In this document: piece by piece, positions 63,200-64,000 of the stretch
Layout: each line of letters begins with the position of its first letter
How positions within the stretch are numbered: the stretch's first letter is position 1
Translations under genes and position numbers: made by a program
The notes under the pieces: model-generated
Told to the model about the DNA's origin: nothing
Database searches by the model: none
What the model saw: the letters and a program-made list of their open reading frames with translations, nothing else
DNA from: Cellulomonas terrae
Lineage (GTDB): Bacteria; Actinomycetota; Actinomycetes; Actinomycetales; Cellulomonadaceae
Length of the DNA: 64,000 bases
Direction: 5' to 3'
NCBI RefSeq assembly: GCF_007990265.1
Contig: NZ_BJWH01000021.1
Location: 1 to 64,000 of the forward strand

Positions 63200-63660
63200 C
63201 GCGGGCCTTCGCTGTCGCCGTCCTCGTCGCCGATGCTGAAGTCGTCGAACGACGGCAGCGGTTCGTCGAGGATGTCAGTGAGTGTCTTCACTGGTTGCGC
63301 GAGGCGTTCCGCCAGGCGTGCCACGTACTCGCGGTCCTCGACCGACAGACGGGCGACGACGTCGGCCACTGCCCTCACCTCGGGCTCCAGGTCCGAGCCG
63401 CTCGCTGCGCCGAACCACTCCACCGCGATGGCTTCACTGAGGTGCTGCTCGGTGATGCCAAACAGGGTCGCGAGCCGCTCCCATGTCTCGGGGTTCGGCG
63501 GGGCGACGATCCACGGCGTCGAGCCGTTGACGAGGTTGTTGAACCACGCGCTCGAGCGGGCCTCGCCGCTGCGGTTCACGAGGTCCTGGTAGCGGTACCC
63601 CTTGGCTCGGAGAGCGTTCACCAGCGCCGTGAACGGCCGCTCCTTCAAGATCGTGGTCAT
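63196..63660 (-). CDS. XRE-like HTH regulator, first gene of the defence operon
   Basis: The product is 154 aa. The N-terminal 65 residues form a helix-turn-helix of the XRE/Cro kind (FTALVNALRAKGYRYQDLVNRSGEARSSAWFNNLVNG, then PETWERLATLFGITEQHLSEAIA). The C-terminal half is acidic and helical. A strong promoter ends so close to ATG 63660 that the mRNA is probably leaderless. It probably autoregulates the operon; XRE-type repressors are common first genes of defence operons. Confidence 0.78.
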   Translation of the reverse strand: MTTILKERPFTALVNALRAKGYRYQDLVNRSGEARSSAWFNNLVNGSTPWIVAPPNPETWERLATLFGITEQHLSEAIAVEWFGAASGSDLEPEVRAVADVVARLSVEDREYVARLAERLAQPVKTLTDILDEPLPSFDDFSIGDEDGDSEGPR

Positions 63661-63667
63661 GTCATCT

Positions 63668-63697
63668 AGAATAGTGATACAGGTTCGCGACGGTCAA
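63668..63697 (-). promoter_or_regulatory. Sigma70-type promoter of the defence operon
   Basis: TTGACC (63692-63697) and TATTCT (63668-63673) are separated by 18 bp on the minus strand. The -10 box ends 7 nt before ATG 63660, so transcription should start at or next to the start codon. It is the best consensus promoter in the window. Confidence 0.75.
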
Positions 63698-64000
63698 GGG
63701 GTGAGAACAGGTCTGGGCCCGAGCCGACGTGCTCGGCCCTCCCGGCAACGAAGCGGCGTGGGAGTGGGCCTGTTGGAACCGCGAGCACGCGGACCGCATC
63801 GACCCTTCCGACGGTCCGCTCCAGATCGTCAAGGTCACGTGTCGTAGCCACGAAGCACTCCAGCCACACACGAACGTTTGGAGCACCTACGGGCCGCACC
63901 GGCGGTAGACCCGCAAGTTCGAACGTAGGCGCTCGTTGTCGAGACCACGAGCAGCTTGATGCCCGAAGATGGCGGCCCAGACCGTCGCCTAGCCAGCCTG
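63698..64000. other. Right end of the window, no supported gene
   Basis: About 300 bp upstream of the defence operon hold short overlapping frames with neither RBS nor recognisable product. A divergent gene or island end could begin beyond the window. Confidence 0.4.

Noticed and set aside
53891-63697. BREX, Pgl or DISARM assignment of the defence operon
   Set aside because: No PglZ, BrxB/BrxC, PglW, DrmA/DrmB or PLD-type protein is encoded; the adenine methyltransferase alone is not diagnostic.
63662-63899. Short minus-strand frames upstream of the XRE gene
   Set aside because: They run through the TTGACC/TATTCT promoter and have no RBS or recognisable product.
48363-64000. attR repeat of the tRNA-Gly 3' end
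   Set aside because: No second copy of the T-arm and acceptor sequence could be found in the window.

Overview
This window comes from a high-GC Gram-positive chromosome. Base composition, actinobacterial codon use, GTG starts, paired clpP1/clpP2 genes next to clpX and tig, and coenzyme F420 genes all point to an actinobacterium of the Micrococcales, possibly a Cellulomonas relative. The genus is an inference; nothing in the window proves it.

Layout. 0-7.2 kb: a small membrane protein, a NarL-type two-component pair, and a two-gene heterodimeric ABC exporter. 7.2-18 kb: one long minus-strand cluster for reductive pyrimidine catabolism (SDR, class III aminotransferase, NMT1/ThiY-type ABC importer, LLM-class flavin/F420 oxidoreductase, dihydropyrimidinase, N-carbamoyl-beta-alanine amidohydrolase). 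A MocR regulator is divergent from it, with repeated operator-like sites between. 18.3-22 kb: a three-gene importer of the proposed F420-0 type, translationally linked to cofD. cofC, cofE and an F420-dependent G6PDH-like enzyme follow at 23-29.5 kb. They are interrupted by a metallopeptidase, an HhH-GPD protein and a bacteriocin-like cluster (secreted cationic peptide, small membrane protein, ABC-2 transporter, orphan LysR-type HTH). 29.6-34.7 kb: a Pls-like single-module peptide synthetase overlapping an M1 metallopeptidase gene. 34.9-48.1 kb: core genes (valS, acyl-CoA ligase, baeRF-type protein, chorismate mutase, clpX, clpP2, clpP1, tig, glycosyltransferase, DUF389 protein).

48.1-64 kb is accessory. 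After tRNA-Pro and tRNA-Gly comes a multi-gene element with a DDE transposase overlapping a degenerate tyrosine-recombinase-like gene. Small unknown genes follow. Then comes an apparent single operon (63.7 to 53.9 kb, minus strand) with visibly lower GC: HTH regulator, HicA-like protein, Cas4/RecB-type nuclease, P-loop helicase (frameshifted at its 3' end), beta-class DPPY adenine methyltransferase, and a type III Res-like helicase. I read it as a probable phage-defence island that combines a type III-like Mod/Res pair with a Cas4-like nuclease and a second helicase. It is the best candidate here for an undescribed system.

How the parts fit. The pyrimidine cluster could take dihydropyrimidines to beta-alanine and on to 3-hydroxypropionate. 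Its LLM-class enzyme and the neighbouring F420 genes raise the possibility that F420 supplies the first reduction. The F420 transporter beside cofD, cofC and cofE suggests salvage of an F420 precursor. The Pls-like synthetase with the M1 peptidase resembles the synthesis/degradation pair of epsilon-polylysine producers.
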